Shown here piece by piece: positions 47,370 through 56,391 of a DNA stretch of 64,000 bases. Source of the DNA: CAUZEO01 sp963578625 (GTDB lineage Bacteria; Verrucomicrobiota; Kiritimatiellia; SLOV01). The DNA lies in NCBI GenBank assembly GCA_963578625.1, contig CAUZEO010000002.1, positions 1-64,000 on the forward strand, given 5' to 3'. Both the position numbers and the translations under genes were made by a program. Below the pieces are notes generated by a model that searched no databases, had not been told where the DNA came from, and saw nothing but the letters and a program-made list of their open reading frames with translations. How positions within the stretch are numbered: position 1 is the first letter of the stretch; each line of letters starts with the position of its first letter.

Positions 47370-47747
47370 CTACGCGCTATGGCAGCACATGAGGATCCCC
47401 GTATGTGCACGTCGGATCAATGCCGACTTCGTGTATTTCGTACGAATTATTGAACGGTTCGATAAGCTCATCGAATGGCCGAGGTATGGGGCTATCTCAT
47501 CGGAGGTAACCACCGTCCCGTTGGGCATGTTCTCGGTGATCGCGAACAATTCCTTCCCGATTGAAACGATTCGGAGATTGTTGATACAGGTATTTTTGGC
47601 GGTATTACTTTGTGCGCGGAACCAGAACGGCAGTGCCAAGGTTACCAGCGTGCCGACAATCGCGACAATGATCAAAATTTCAAGCAGGGAGAACCCGCTC
47701 GCCTTTCGACCGTTCTTCACACGCACCTTTCTCTCTAGATCGATCAT
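47370..47747 (-). pseudogene. Type II secretion-like pseudopilin with a C-terminal frameshift
   Basis: A class III leader is present (RKASG then FSLLEILIIVAIVGTLVTLA), with Glu5 of the mature protein. Next come AKNTCINNLRIVSIGKELF and NGTVVTSDEIAPYLG. In the current frame the end is unrelated. In the next frame, from about 47480, the DNA encodes FDELIEPFNNSYEIHEVGID and PTCTYGDPHVLP with a stop at 47377, which is the regular PVC pseudopilin ending (compare 'GGtYtigevGtdPtCs..gH'). One base lost near 47480 explains both. It may be a recent mutation, a programmed shift or a sequencing error. Confidence 0.7.
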
Positions 47748-47795
47748 CCGTGTCGACTCCGCTATCCGGGTCCCGGCGCCATGGGCTCATCCGTA

Positions 47796-49742
47796 TCAGT
47801 GAGCGCCGGCGCCTGACAAACTCAGCAATTCCGAAATTGCTCCAATCAGTTCTTCTTTGGTGTATGGCTTGTTTAAAATCTTGTCCACGAACTCCGGGTG
47901 TTGTCCCTGGTCCTTCATCATGGATCCGAATCCTGTAACCATCAGAACCGATATATCGGGCTGCAACTCTTTGACACGCTTTGCGACCTCGTCACCGCTC
48001 ATGTCGGGCATCGCGCGATCCGTCAACACCACGTCAAAAGCCCCTTCGAAAAACTTCTGAATGCCCTCGGTTCCTGAGGACGCGGACGTTACGTCGTGCC
48101 CATTACGTTCGAGCATTTTACACATGACCCGGGATACGTCCGCGTCATCATCGATCGCAAGCAATCGCAGCTTCGGTAACTTTTCCGATGCTACATGCAC
48201 GGGTGCTTCCTCTATCGCATAGCCTTCGACAGAGGGGAAGCGCATCGAAACCTTGGTTCCGACGCCACTCGTCGCGGAGGAAAAATCAATCGACCCATTG
48301 TGACGCTGCACGGTTCCCGTGACCACTGTGAGCCCTATGCCCGCTGACTCCTTCCTGGTTGTGACGAATGGCTCGCTGCAGTATTGCCGGGTTTTCTCAT
48401 CCATTCCGCCGCCGCTGTCCGATACCGTCAGGACAACATCCTCTCCATCCATTTCGGTGGAAAACGTCAATTCCCCGCCGCGTGGCATGGCTTCGACCGC
48501 GTTGATGATCAGGTTGGTGACGGCCTCGACCAGGCTGTCATGATCCCCCTCAATGGCCGAAATATTCTCCCGCTTCTCTACGATATTGACGCGAATATTC
48601 TCCGCTTCCATTTGCTCCTTCCACATGGGCCGGGTTAGGAAAATTGCCTTTCCAACGACCTTTCTCAAATCTACCGCCTGTTTTCGCACCTTTTCGTGCG
48701 GAGAGAAGAACTCGGCAAGTTGCTTTATCACGCGGGTGGCGCGGATGGCGGAGTCGTGGACCATTGTGAAGTAATCCCGCAACTCCTCGGGGTCTCGAGT
48801 TGGGTCATCGTCGCTTTTCAACATCTCCGTCACCCCGATAATCGGTGTGAGCGCTTCGTTTAAGTCTCGCATCATGCCGCTAGAAATCTGTTTCAACACC
48901 AGCAGGCGCTCCTGCTGAATGCTCTGCGACTGAGCACACTTCAGTTTGTCCATCGCGGCTCCCAGTTTCTCGTTCGAAATTCGAAGATCTTCCGCCTTCT
49001 TTTTGTGGGCGATACACTCCTGTTCGAGTGCTTCGTGCGATTCCTGCAGATCATCCGACATCTTGTTGAAAGAGGCGGCTAGCTCCCCGAGTTCGTCGGC
49101 GCTTTCCATATCCACCCTGTGTGAGAGGTCGCCTGCGGCGATTCGCCGGGTCCCTTCGCCCAGCAAGGTGATTCCCTGGGAAATGCGACGACTGGCGAGA
49201 ATAGCAGTAATGGACAACATCCCGGGAAGTACGACGATCATGAGAGCAAGCCACACGAACAACATCTTGAGTATGTCCCCGATTTCCGCCTCCCGCACGT
49301 CCATGAGCATTGAAGCATTCGCGATCAGGGCATCGGTCCGAAACAAGAGATCATGCCCTTCAGCAGACGCCGTGCTCACCAAACCATCCTGCAAGTTCGG
49401 CTCGAGCGTCTTAAACGAACGGTTGATCTCCCGCAGTGAGCCCACCAGCCCGGCAATGACAAAATCATCCTTGGTTCCGATTCCTCCAAGGTTGTTGATG
49501 TCTCGGGTGACCCGGCCCATTTTGCCGGTCCACAATCGCCGCGAGTCTTCATTGGGGTCGCTCAGCATATCGCCCGCGGCACGCTTCAACTCCAGGCCCT
49601 TTTCCACGAGGCGGCCGGCGGCCTGTTGATCCTCCGTTGCCCGGGTCATCGTATCGTAAAGACGAAAGGCGCCAAAACAGATACAGCCGGCTAGAAGTAG
49701 CGGGACTACAGCACAAACAAATAGTCGGGTCTTAACTTTCAT
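47796..49742 (-). CDS. Hybrid sensor kinase lacking the phospho-acceptor histidine
   Basis: I start at Met 49742, just before the first membrane helix (RLFVCAVVPLLLAGCICFGA). The 648-residue protein then has a periplasmic sensor, a second helix at about 160-185, HAMP, a coiled coil, a dimerisation segment, an ATPase domain (LIINAVEAMPRGG, SDSGGGMDE, SAGIGLTVVTGTVQRHNG) and a C-terminal receiver (LLAIDDDADV, VVLTDRAMPDMSG, ILNKPY). The dimerisation helix reads ISSGMMRDLNEALTPIIG, where active kinases have 'aHDFNNaLtpI'. Residue 292 is Arg (CGA at 48867-48869) instead of His. The ATPase looks intact, so it may signal without autophosphorylation, act as a phosphatase or heterodimer partner, or be decaying. 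Confidence 0.85.
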   Translation of the reverse strand: MKVKTRLFVCAVVPLLLAGCICFGAFRLYDTMTRATEDQQAAGRLVEKGLELKRAAGDMLSDPNEDSRRLWTGKMGRVTRDINNLGGIGTKDDFVIAGLVGSLREINRSFKTLEPNLQDGLVSTASAEGHDLLFRTDALIANASMLMDVREAEIGDILKMLFVWLALMIVVLPGMLSITAILASRRISQGITLLGEGTRRIAAGDLSHRVDMESADELGELAASFNKMSDDLQESHEALEQECIAHKKKAEDLRISNEKLGAAMDKLKCAQSQSIQQERLLVLKQISSGMMRDLNEALTPIIGVTEMLKSDDDPTRDPEELRDYFTMVHDSAIRATRVIKQLAEFFSPHEKVRKQAVDLRKVVGKAIFLTRPMWKEQMEAENIRVNIVEKRENISAIEGDHDSLVEAVTNLIINAVEAMPRGGELTFSTEMDGEDVVLTVSDSGGGMDEKTRQYCSEPFVTTRKESAGIGLTVVTGTVQRHNGSIDFSSATSGVGTKVSMRFPSVEGYAIEEAPVHVASEKLPKLRLLAIDDDADVSRVMCKMLERNGHDVTSASSGTEGIQKFFEGAFDVVLTDRAMPDMSGDEVAKRVKELQPDISVLMVTGFGSMMKDQGQHPEFVDKILNKPYTKEELIGAISELLSLSGAGAH

Positions 49743-50126
49743 AATCTCTACTCGCGCTTTGCACAGAACGGTGCGGATTACCTGGATCGGCGTTTGGACC
49801 AAGCCTGCAGAAACAATCACACCGTTTCCCGCGCAACTTATCCCGGGAGCACGATCCATACCGCGACTCACAACTCACAATGTAAGCAACGTGAACAGCC
49901 ATCCTAATGCCTGACCGTAAAAGTTCTAACCCACTGACAATTAAAAGGTTGCAATACTCCTTGAGGCACGGCCTTTTGCATCGGGAAATGGAGATCCCGA
50001 TGACACTTTGCCCATAAACAGCGCACTCGAGGTTCCATTTCTGCGAAGGTAGCCATTTGGGCCATTCACCACTGCAAACGCTGCCGATTCTCTTGCATTT
50101 ATCGAAAAATCAAGAATCATCGGGCA
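49743..50126. other. Intergenic region between divergent genes, with one hairpin
   Basis: Holds promoters for the sensor (minus) and the M23 peptidase (plus). A perfect 8-base inverted repeat (CATCGGGA at 49979-49986, TCCCGATG at 49995-50002, loop of 8) could be an operator or a transcript hairpin. Nothing else is recognised. Confidence 0.45.
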
Positions 50127-50840
50127 ATGAAGGTTGCACAGTTGAAGGGGGTCGCACTCCCGCTGTTTGGAATCTGCTTTATGAACGAGTCCCTAGCCGG
50201 TCAGCCTATTCGCTTCGTCCCCCTGCCCGCGCAGCAAGCTCTTCATGTCGCTTGGCCAACGCGTAACCAGTCCCTTCGCTCTACGCCGGAACTTTTCTTT
50301 GCAACCACGAGGGAAAACGCCGACTACGGAAAGCCCGGCTGGACACGAAATTGCGGAAAGCGATTCCATCGCGGCTGCGATATCTCACCGGTCCGGAAAT
50401 CTGCAACCGGCAAGACGACGATCGTATTTTTTTCTGCCTGCGAATCACAGACCGAATACAAAAGCGAAGAGCCGACCTTTATCCCGCATGATGAAATATT
50501 TTCCGTTTATGCCGGAGTCGTTGAAGAAGCCGTTTTGATTGAAAAGGAGTCGGACTTTGGCTTGCACATCGTGCTGATGCATCATTGGCCCGGCACTCGT
50601 CGGCCGTTCTATACGCTGTACGGCCACCTGGCCGAAGTACATGCAGAAGTGGGTCGCCCGATTAAAAAGGGAGAACGAATAGGATTGATGGGACAGACCA
50701 GTCGAATCGCTGATGCAAGAAACTGGCTCTCCGTCGTCCCCCACCTGCACTTCGAAGTGTGGAATGAGGAAAAGAAAGCGTACAACCCCGCGCTCTTTCT
50801 GGATCATTATGCACCGCGACCGCAGCGCGAAACCGACTGA
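50127..50840 (+). CDS. M23-type peptidoglycan peptidase (LytM fold)
   Basis: The 237-residue protein has a hydrophobic N-terminus (KGVALPLFGICFMNESLAG), probably a weak signal peptide. The metal-binding motifs of the LytM/M23 fold are RFHRGCDISP (His and Asp) and VPHLHFEVWN (HxH), with the intermediate MHHWPGTRRPFYTLYGHLAE. Such enzymes cleave peptidoglycan cross-bridges or are inactive activators of amidases; here the metal ligands are present. It stands alone and reads away from the histidine-less sensor. Confidence 0.8.
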   Translation: MKVAQLKGVALPLFGICFMNESLAGQPIRFVPLPAQQALHVAWPTRNQSLRSTPELFFATTRENADYGKPGWTRNCGKRFHRGCDISPVRKSATGKTTIVFFSACESQTEYKSEEPTFIPHDEIFSVYAGVVEEAVLIEKESDFGLHIVLMHHWPGTRRPFYTLYGHLAEVHAEVGRPIKKGERIGLMGQTSRIADARNWLSVVPHLHFEVWNEEKKAYNPALFLDHYAPRPQRETD

Positions 50841-50926
50841 TAGGCGAACCTTTTCCTGATTCCGGATTCGTCTTATATGATGCTGGAGTGAATAGCGTTC
50901 CAATTCGGAATCTCTTACTCCTCCGC

Positions 50927-51047
50927 CTACTTCAGACCCTGCTCCCTGCACCATTTCATCGCACTCTCGTTATCGAGCGTGGCGCGGTGGAACGAGTACA
51001 CCGCCAGATACATCGGTGCCGGCACGACACTCTGACCGCAACGTGCG
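50927..51047 (-). pseudogene. Possible C-terminal scrap of an unidentified protein
   Basis: Immediately downstream of the SLC12-like gene, in another frame, the minus strand reads VVPAPMYLAVYSFHRATLDN then ESAMKWCREQGLK before a stop. It looks like a natural C-terminus, but no start or domain is attached. Very low certainty. Confidence 0.22.
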
Positions 51048-53279
51048 CTACGACTCCGGGTCCACCAGTCGAAAAAACTCGATATCCTGGGCAGCGAGAA
51101 CGAGGGCGGAAGGCGGCAACCCTTCCGTATTGATAACCAGCCTGCGGTAGGATGAGGTGTAGACATCGAGATCTTCACCCTCCTCAGGTGGACGTATCCC
51201 CATGAGAACAAGATCTGTATCCCGTGATGTTTCCCGCATCATTTCAAATACGTCGGGCCTGTCCTTGACCATAACATCCACTTTCGCTTCGATTCGCTGC
51301 GTTTGGATGTACTCTTGTAGAATTCTTTCCGCATCCCCCCGGGACTCATCCGAGTCTACTATCTGCCGGATGACAAGCCCTGCCGACGTCCAACCGGCAC
51401 TACGCTTCATGGTATAAGCCAGGGTAAGCATAAGGCCGATATTCGCATGATCGCCACGCCACCAGATGTCAATTCGAGCTCCATGGAGAAGGCTTGGAGC
51501 ATCCGCCTCCTCGTGAGCAGGCTCCCGGACAATCACGAGGTTGCGACGGGACCGGTATAAGTCCAGAGTGAGACGAGCGAAGGCCGGGAAACTATCTTCA
51601 TCCTGCGATTCGCCGATCAGGACGGTGTTCGGTTCGAGCGACCCGAACCCATAGCCCCTGATAAGTTCGAGGGCACCGGGCAGCGGTGCAGAACCTCGAA
51701 AGATTTTGACGTGCGCTTCGATGCCTCGCCGATGGAGAAAGCTGCGAATGGCGTCGGAGGCGGTGTCCTCACGTTCAGCGCTCCACGCGGATTCGGGTAG
51801 AAACGTGGCCACCGTCAGGAAGTTTTGATTTCCGGAGATGGCATGCGCCAGTTCAATCAGGTGCCACCGTCGGGTGGGCGCGCCGCTGAACACCAGGATA
51901 TTCGGCTTCCAGGTTCTTTCGTCTGGCTTCATCCCCTCCAACTGCCGGAGAGCTGAGCGGGCGGCAAGCATGTATATCCCGTATTTCATGTCGCCCCATT
52001 GGCCGCGAATGCTTCTCCGTTTCATGATCGCATACACCGCGGCGGAAACGAGAAGCGCGAGGATGGTCGCACCGGCGTTGATCATGAACATGACAGCGAA
52101 GCAACCCAATGCACCGAACAACGAAACCCAGCCGGGAATGCGGAAAGCAGGCCGCCACGAAGGCGTTCCGATGGTTGCTTCCAAACCGGCCGATACATTC
52201 AGAACCCCGTAGGACGTCAGAAAAAACATGGAGAGAACCGGGGCAATGACGTTGAGATCCCCGGCAAGAATTCCTCCCAGCGCTATTAAAAACGCAATGA
52301 GCGTAGCAATTCGCGGATCGTTGTTTTTGCCAAAGCCCCGGCCCATTGCCCTCGGGAGAACCCCGTCGCGTGCGAGCGCCTGCAAGGTGCGCGGTGCGCC
52401 GAGCATCGCGCCCATCCCGCTGGATAACGCCGCGCACCAGACGCCGACAACAATGAGTCCGCCCCACTTCGCGACGTCCCGCATAATCATGGTGTCGCTC
52501 ACAAGTCGATCTAAATCCGGCACCCGCTGCGCTAGAAATATGGGAATCAGGAGATAGACCGAAAAGCCGACGCCAATGGCCACCAGCGTTCCCAAAGGCA
52601 GGGATCGGGAAGGGTTTTTCAGATCGCCGGACATCGCAATGCCGGCCTCGATTCCCGTCACTGCAGGAAAAAATACGGCAAATACGGCCCAAAACGGGAA
52701 TCGAACAACCGGTTCGCTGGAAGGGATCAGCTCAGGGCCGACCGGCGCCCCGGCAAAGAAAGAAACGAGAGACGCGACAATGAGAGCCAGAATAACCAGC
52801 TGCGCCCGGAGCGCCATGTCGGCCGAGATATACGCCAACGCGGTAAGCGCACATAGAGTCACAACACCTGCAGTGCGAGGATCTACGCCCGGAAAGACAC
52901 CCGCCAGTGCCTCAGAAAACCCCGCAATGTAGAAGGACACGCCCAAAGCCTGCGCAAAGAACAGGGGAAGTCCCACCGCGGCACCTGCTTCCACCCCGAG
53001 AGATCGGGAAATGATAAAGTATGCGCCCCCCCCTCCCACCCGCCGGTTTGTTGCCAGCGCAGACATAGAAAGCGCCGTCAGAAAAGTGATTAAAGTGGCC
53101 AGCGTTACTATGAGAAGCGTTTTTGCGAGCCCAACCTGCCCCAGGACCCATCCGAAGCGGAGATACATAATGACGCCGAGGATGGTGAGGACACTTGGAA
53201 CGAAGACTCCCTTGAAGGTTCCGAATCCGTATCCCTCGTCCAAACTGGATTCGGACGTAGTCTTCGCTGGATCACCCAT
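51048..53279 (-). CDS. SLC12-like cation-chloride/amino-acid transporter
   Basis: The 743-residue membrane protein starts at Met 53279 with an AGGAAA ribosome site; the longer frame adds nothing conserved. Twelve helices of the APC fold lie between about 25 and 440, with FGTFKGVFVPSVLTILGVIM and GFSEALAGVFPGVDP typical of the Na-K-Cl cotransporter family, and FFPAVTGIEAGIAMSGDLKN in the sixth-helix region. A long cytoplasmic C-terminal domain (about 450-740) resembles the SLC12 regulatory domain (PNILVFSGAPTRRWHLIELA, GLMLTLAYTMKRSAGW). Likely role: chloride-coupled ion or solute transport. It diverges from the methyltransferase gene 65 bases away. Confidence 0.85.
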   Translation of the reverse strand: MGDPAKTTSESSLDEGYGFGTFKGVFVPSVLTILGVIMYLRFGWVLGQVGLAKTLLIVTLATLITFLTALSMSALATNRRVGGGGAYFIISRSLGVEAGAAVGLPLFFAQALGVSFYIAGFSEALAGVFPGVDPRTAGVVTLCALTALAYISADMALRAQLVILALIVASLVSFFAGAPVGPELIPSSEPVVRFPFWAVFAVFFPAVTGIEAGIAMSGDLKNPSRSLPLGTLVAIGVGFSVYLLIPIFLAQRVPDLDRLVSDTMIMRDVAKWGGLIVVGVWCAALSSGMGAMLGAPRTLQALARDGVLPRAMGRGFGKNNDPRIATLIAFLIALGGILAGDLNVIAPVLSMFFLTSYGVLNVSAGLEATIGTPSWRPAFRIPGWVSLFGALGCFAVMFMINAGATILALLVSAAVYAIMKRRSIRGQWGDMKYGIYMLAARSALRQLEGMKPDERTWKPNILVFSGAPTRRWHLIELAHAISGNQNFLTVATFLPESAWSAEREDTASDAIRSFLHRRGIEAHVKIFRGSAPLPGALELIRGYGFGSLEPNTVLIGESQDEDSFPAFARLTLDLYRSRRNLVIVREPAHEEADAPSLLHGARIDIWWRGDHANIGLMLTLAYTMKRSAGWTSAGLVIRQIVDSDESRGDAERILQEYIQTQRIEAKVDVMVKDRPDVFEMMRETSRDTDLVLMGIRPPEEGEDLDVYTSSYRRLVINTEGLPPSALVLAAQDIEFFRLVDPES

Positions 53280-53343
53280 GATGCTTTCCTGTAATAATGT
53301 ACCTTCACCAATGTGAAAAGCGAAAGACTGAGAAGATTCGGAT

Positions 53344-54186
53344 ATGCCCAAACGAAAACAATCACTGACTTCCCGCACTGCCGACCGGTACGTCCTTTAT
53401 GAAAACGCTGTCCAGGGTATCGAAGGGCAGATCGACTTTCTGTCCGGAATCTTTCGGCGGCGGCGAGGGCGGGTGCCCCAAACATTCAGGGAGGATTTCT
53501 GCGGAACCGCCGCACTTTCCTGCGAGTGGGTGAAACGATCCGGCTCAAACCATGCCTGGGGCATCGATCTCGACAAGACAACTCTGGACTGGTGCCGGGC
53601 CAACAACCTTCCTCGGATCGGCGAAGCCGCGGAGCGCGTCCACCTGCTTCGGGAAGATGTGCTATCCGTGAAAACACCACCGGTAGATCTTGTGGGCGCA
53701 TTCAATTTTTCATTCAATATTTTCAAAGACCGTAATGTGCTGAGGGACTATTTTTCCGCCGTATACAAGTCCCTCGCAAAGGATGGAATGTTCGTGCTCG
53801 ACGAGTTCGGTGGATCAGAAGGCCATGCAACCACAAAAGATAAGCGAAAAATAAAGGACGGTGTGGCCCAGGATGGGACGCCTCTCGAGCCTTATACCTA
53901 CATCTGGGACCAGGCGAACTACAATCCGCTGACCCACGAGATTTGCTGTCACATTCACTTTGCATTCAAAGACGGGACTCGGATGAAACGCGCGTTCACG
54001 TACGATTGGAGGTTGTGGACGGTACCGGAACTTCGAGATCTTCTGGCCGAAGTGGGATTTCGGAATATCGATGTGTACCTTGAAGGCTGGAATGACGACG
54101 ACGATGAAGGAGACGGGGTATTTCGACGTCGGACGCAATACGATGGCTGGGAGGCATGGTATGGATACATTCTTGCCGAAAAATAG
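53344..54186 (+). CDS. Class I SAM-dependent methyltransferase
   Basis: The 280-residue protein has a Rossmann methyltransferase core with motif I as FREDFCGTAALSCEWVKR, an acidic ribose-binding residue in AWGIDLDKTTLDWC, and VHLLREDVLSVKTPPVDLV. A family-specific Asp-rich C-terminal loop (LEGWNDDDDEGDGVFRRR) follows. It looks like the conserved bacterial family related to the 'class I SAM-dependent methyltransferase' near transporters. Substrate unknown. It lies between two APC-type transporter genes. Confidence 0.8.
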   Translation: MPKRKQSLTSRTADRYVLYENAVQGIEGQIDFLSGIFRRRRGRVPQTFREDFCGTAALSCEWVKRSGSNHAWGIDLDKTTLDWCRANNLPRIGEAAERVHLLREDVLSVKTPPVDLVGAFNFSFNIFKDRNVLRDYFSAVYKSLAKDGMFVLDEFGGSEGHATTKDKRKIKDGVAQDGTPLEPYTYIWDQANYNPLTHEICCHIHFAFKDGTRMKRAFTYDWRLWTVPELRDLLAEVGFRNIDVYLEGWNDDDDEGDGVFRRRTQYDGWEAWYGYILAEK

Positions 54187-54299
54187 ATTGGGGAGTAAAA
54201 GACACGAAATCGGGCCGTAACCATCGGCGTTGACGTGACTGGAATGGTTCCGAACGACGAATCCGGGACCTGTTGCCCGCATCCTCGAAACCAGATCGA

Positions 54300-56390
54300 A
54301 TGGCCATACTTGAAAAGAAAGAACGCCTCAAAAAAGAGTTGGGGCTCGCCAGCGTTTACGCGCTAGCCACCGGAACCACCCTCAGCGCAGGCTTCTTTTT
54401 GCTGCCGGGGCTTGCGGCGGAACGGGCGGGGGCGGCTTTACCCGTTGCGTACCTTCTTGCGGCCTTGCCGCTGATTCCCGCGGTGTTCAGTGCGCTGGAA
54501 CTGGCAACGGCTATGCCGAGGGCAGGCGGCGTCTACTATTTCCTGGACCGCAGCCTCGGACCGATCGTCGGAACCGCCGGGGGCTTCGGAATCTGGCTTG
54601 CGCTCATCCTGAAAGCCGCGTTCGCGCTGGTCGGGATGGGCGCCTACATCAACCTCATCGTCCCGTCCCTGCCCATAATTCCCGTCGCCATTCTCTTCGC
54701 GTTGTTGTTCGGCGCGGTAAACATCCTGGGCACCAAGCGGGCAGGAACTATGCAGTTGGTGCTCGTCAGCGGACTGCTCCTGATTCTGCTCTGGTTTGTG
54801 ACCGGGATCTTCCGAATCGAACCAAGCCATTTCAGCACTTTCTGGGGCAGCGGAACGCAGTCGATCTTCTCGACAGCGGCCATGGTCTACATCAGCTACG
54901 TAGGAATCACTCATGTCGCCAGTGTTTCGGAGGAGGTCAAGAACCCGGGACGAAACCTGCCGCTCGGAGTCTTCCTGTCCCTGGGAACCGCGATTTTCGT
55001 TTACGTGGTCGGCACCACCGTCATGGTCGGCATCGTTCCCATGGCGGAGTTAACGGGGGAATTCGCATACGCCCCCGCCGCGCGGGCGGCGGAACTTCTG
55101 GCCGGCAACATCGGGAAATTCTTTATGGTCCTCGCCGCACTTCTCGCTTTCTCCTCCGTATCCAATGCCGGAATCCTGAGTGCTTCGCGATATCCCCTGG
55201 CGATGAGCCGCGACGGAACGCTTCCCGGGGTTTTCGGAAAACTGAATCGGCGGAACATCCCGGTCAACGGAGTGCTCGTCACCGTCGGTGTCATGCTCTT
55301 CGTATTGATCTTCCTGGATGCGGTAAAAATCGCCAAGCTCGCCAGTGCGTTTCAACTCCTGCTCTTCGCAATGATCTGCCTCGCCGTCATCGTCATGCGG
55401 GAAAGTCACATCGATTCATACGATCCAGGGTACAAATCTCCGTTCTACCCATGGATGCAAATCACCGGCCTGGTGGTACCATTTCTCTTTATCGCTTTCA
55501 TGGGCCCGATGCCGGTTATTTTCACCGGCGGACTCGTCGTCGCCAGTCTCGGATGGTACTTCCATTACGCCCGCAAACATACGAAGCGTAGCGGCGCTAT
55601 TCTTCACGTATTCGAACGTCTGGGTAGAGGCCGCTTCGATGGGTTGGACCCCGAGCTCAGGGGAATCCTCAAGGAAAAAGGCCTGCGTACAGAAGATCCG
55701 TTCGACGAAATCGTCGCCCGTGCGCAAGTGATCGACGAAGGTGAGAACGTGGATTTCGAAATCGTTGCACGAAAGGCTTCCGAACTGCTGGCGGCTCGGG
55801 TAACCGGCAGTGTGGATGAGATCTTCGACGGGTACTTGCGCGGCACCAGGATCGGAATGACGCCCGTCTCGCACGGAGCGGCCCTCCCGCACCTGCGAAT
55901 GCCCGGATTGCACAATTCGGAGATGGTTCTCGTCCAAGCTCGCGGTGGTATGAATATTAATTTTGCGGACGAGTTGGGACGACAACGCGACCCCGAGCAG
56001 CCGGTACAAGCCGCCTTCTTTTTCATCAGCCCCGAAGACAACCCCGGGCAGCATTTGCGAATTCTGGCCCAAATCGCTGAACGCGTTGATGATGACGGGT
56101 TTATGAAGGAGTGGCTGAGCGCCGAAAATGACCAGCAGCTCAAGGAAACGCTTCTGCACAATGACCGGTATCTCGCGCTCGCAATTGCGGAGCAGAGCAA
56201 GACTGAACGGCTTATCGGAAAATCAGTTGCAGAAGCGAAATTTCCTGCCGGCTGCCTGATCGCGCTGATTCGGCGCGAGAGTAGTACATTCGTTCCCCGC
56301 GCATCAACCGTCATTGAAAACGGCGACCGGCTCACCATCATCGGCGAACCCGAATCCGTTCTGGAATTGACAAAACTGTACGGCGATTGA
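54300..56390 (+). CDS. APC permease fused to PTS-EIIA-like and RCK_C domains
   Basis: The 696-residue protein starts at Met 54300 (nine residues shorter than the maximal frame). An APC transporter with twelve helices (about 15-435) begins ELGLASVYALATGTTLSAGF. A cytoplasmic EIIA-like (fructose/nitrogen PTS) domain at about 485-610 has its His in VSHGAALPHLRMPG. A TrkA-C/RCK_C domain at about 625-690 reads LIGKSVAEAKFPAGCLIALI and VIENGDRLTIIG. The EIIA His may receive phosphate or act as a pseudo-acceptor, and RCK_C normally binds a small ligand such as c-di-AMP, so transport is probably gated by both. It ends one base before the convergent acyl-CoA dehydrogenase stop. Confidence 0.85.
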   Translation: MAILEKKERLKKELGLASVYALATGTTLSAGFFLLPGLAAERAGAALPVAYLLAALPLIPAVFSALELATAMPRAGGVYYFLDRSLGPIVGTAGGFGIWLALILKAAFALVGMGAYINLIVPSLPIIPVAILFALLFGAVNILGTKRAGTMQLVLVSGLLLILLWFVTGIFRIEPSHFSTFWGSGTQSIFSTAAMVYISYVGITHVASVSEEVKNPGRNLPLGVFLSLGTAIFVYVVGTTVMVGIVPMAELTGEFAYAPAARAAELLAGNIGKFFMVLAALLAFSSVSNAGILSASRYPLAMSRDGTLPGVFGKLNRRNIPVNGVLVTVGVMLFVLIFLDAVKIAKLASAFQLLLFAMICLAVIVMRESHIDSYDPGYKSPFYPWMQITGLVVPFLFIAFMGPMPVIFTGGLVVASLGWYFHYARKHTKRSGAILHVFERLGRGRFDGLDPELRGILKEKGLRTEDPFDEIVARAQVIDEGENVDFEIVARKASELLAARVTGSVDEIFDGYLRGTRIGMTPVSHGAALPHLRMPGLHNSEMVLVQARGGMNINFADELGRQRDPEQPVQAAFFFISPEDNPGQHLRILAQIAERVDDDGFMKEWLSAENDQQLKETLLHNDRYLALAIAEQSKTERLIGKSVAEAKFPAGCLIALIRRESSTFVPRASTVIENGDRLTIIGEPESVLELTKLYGD

Positions 56391-56391
56391 G

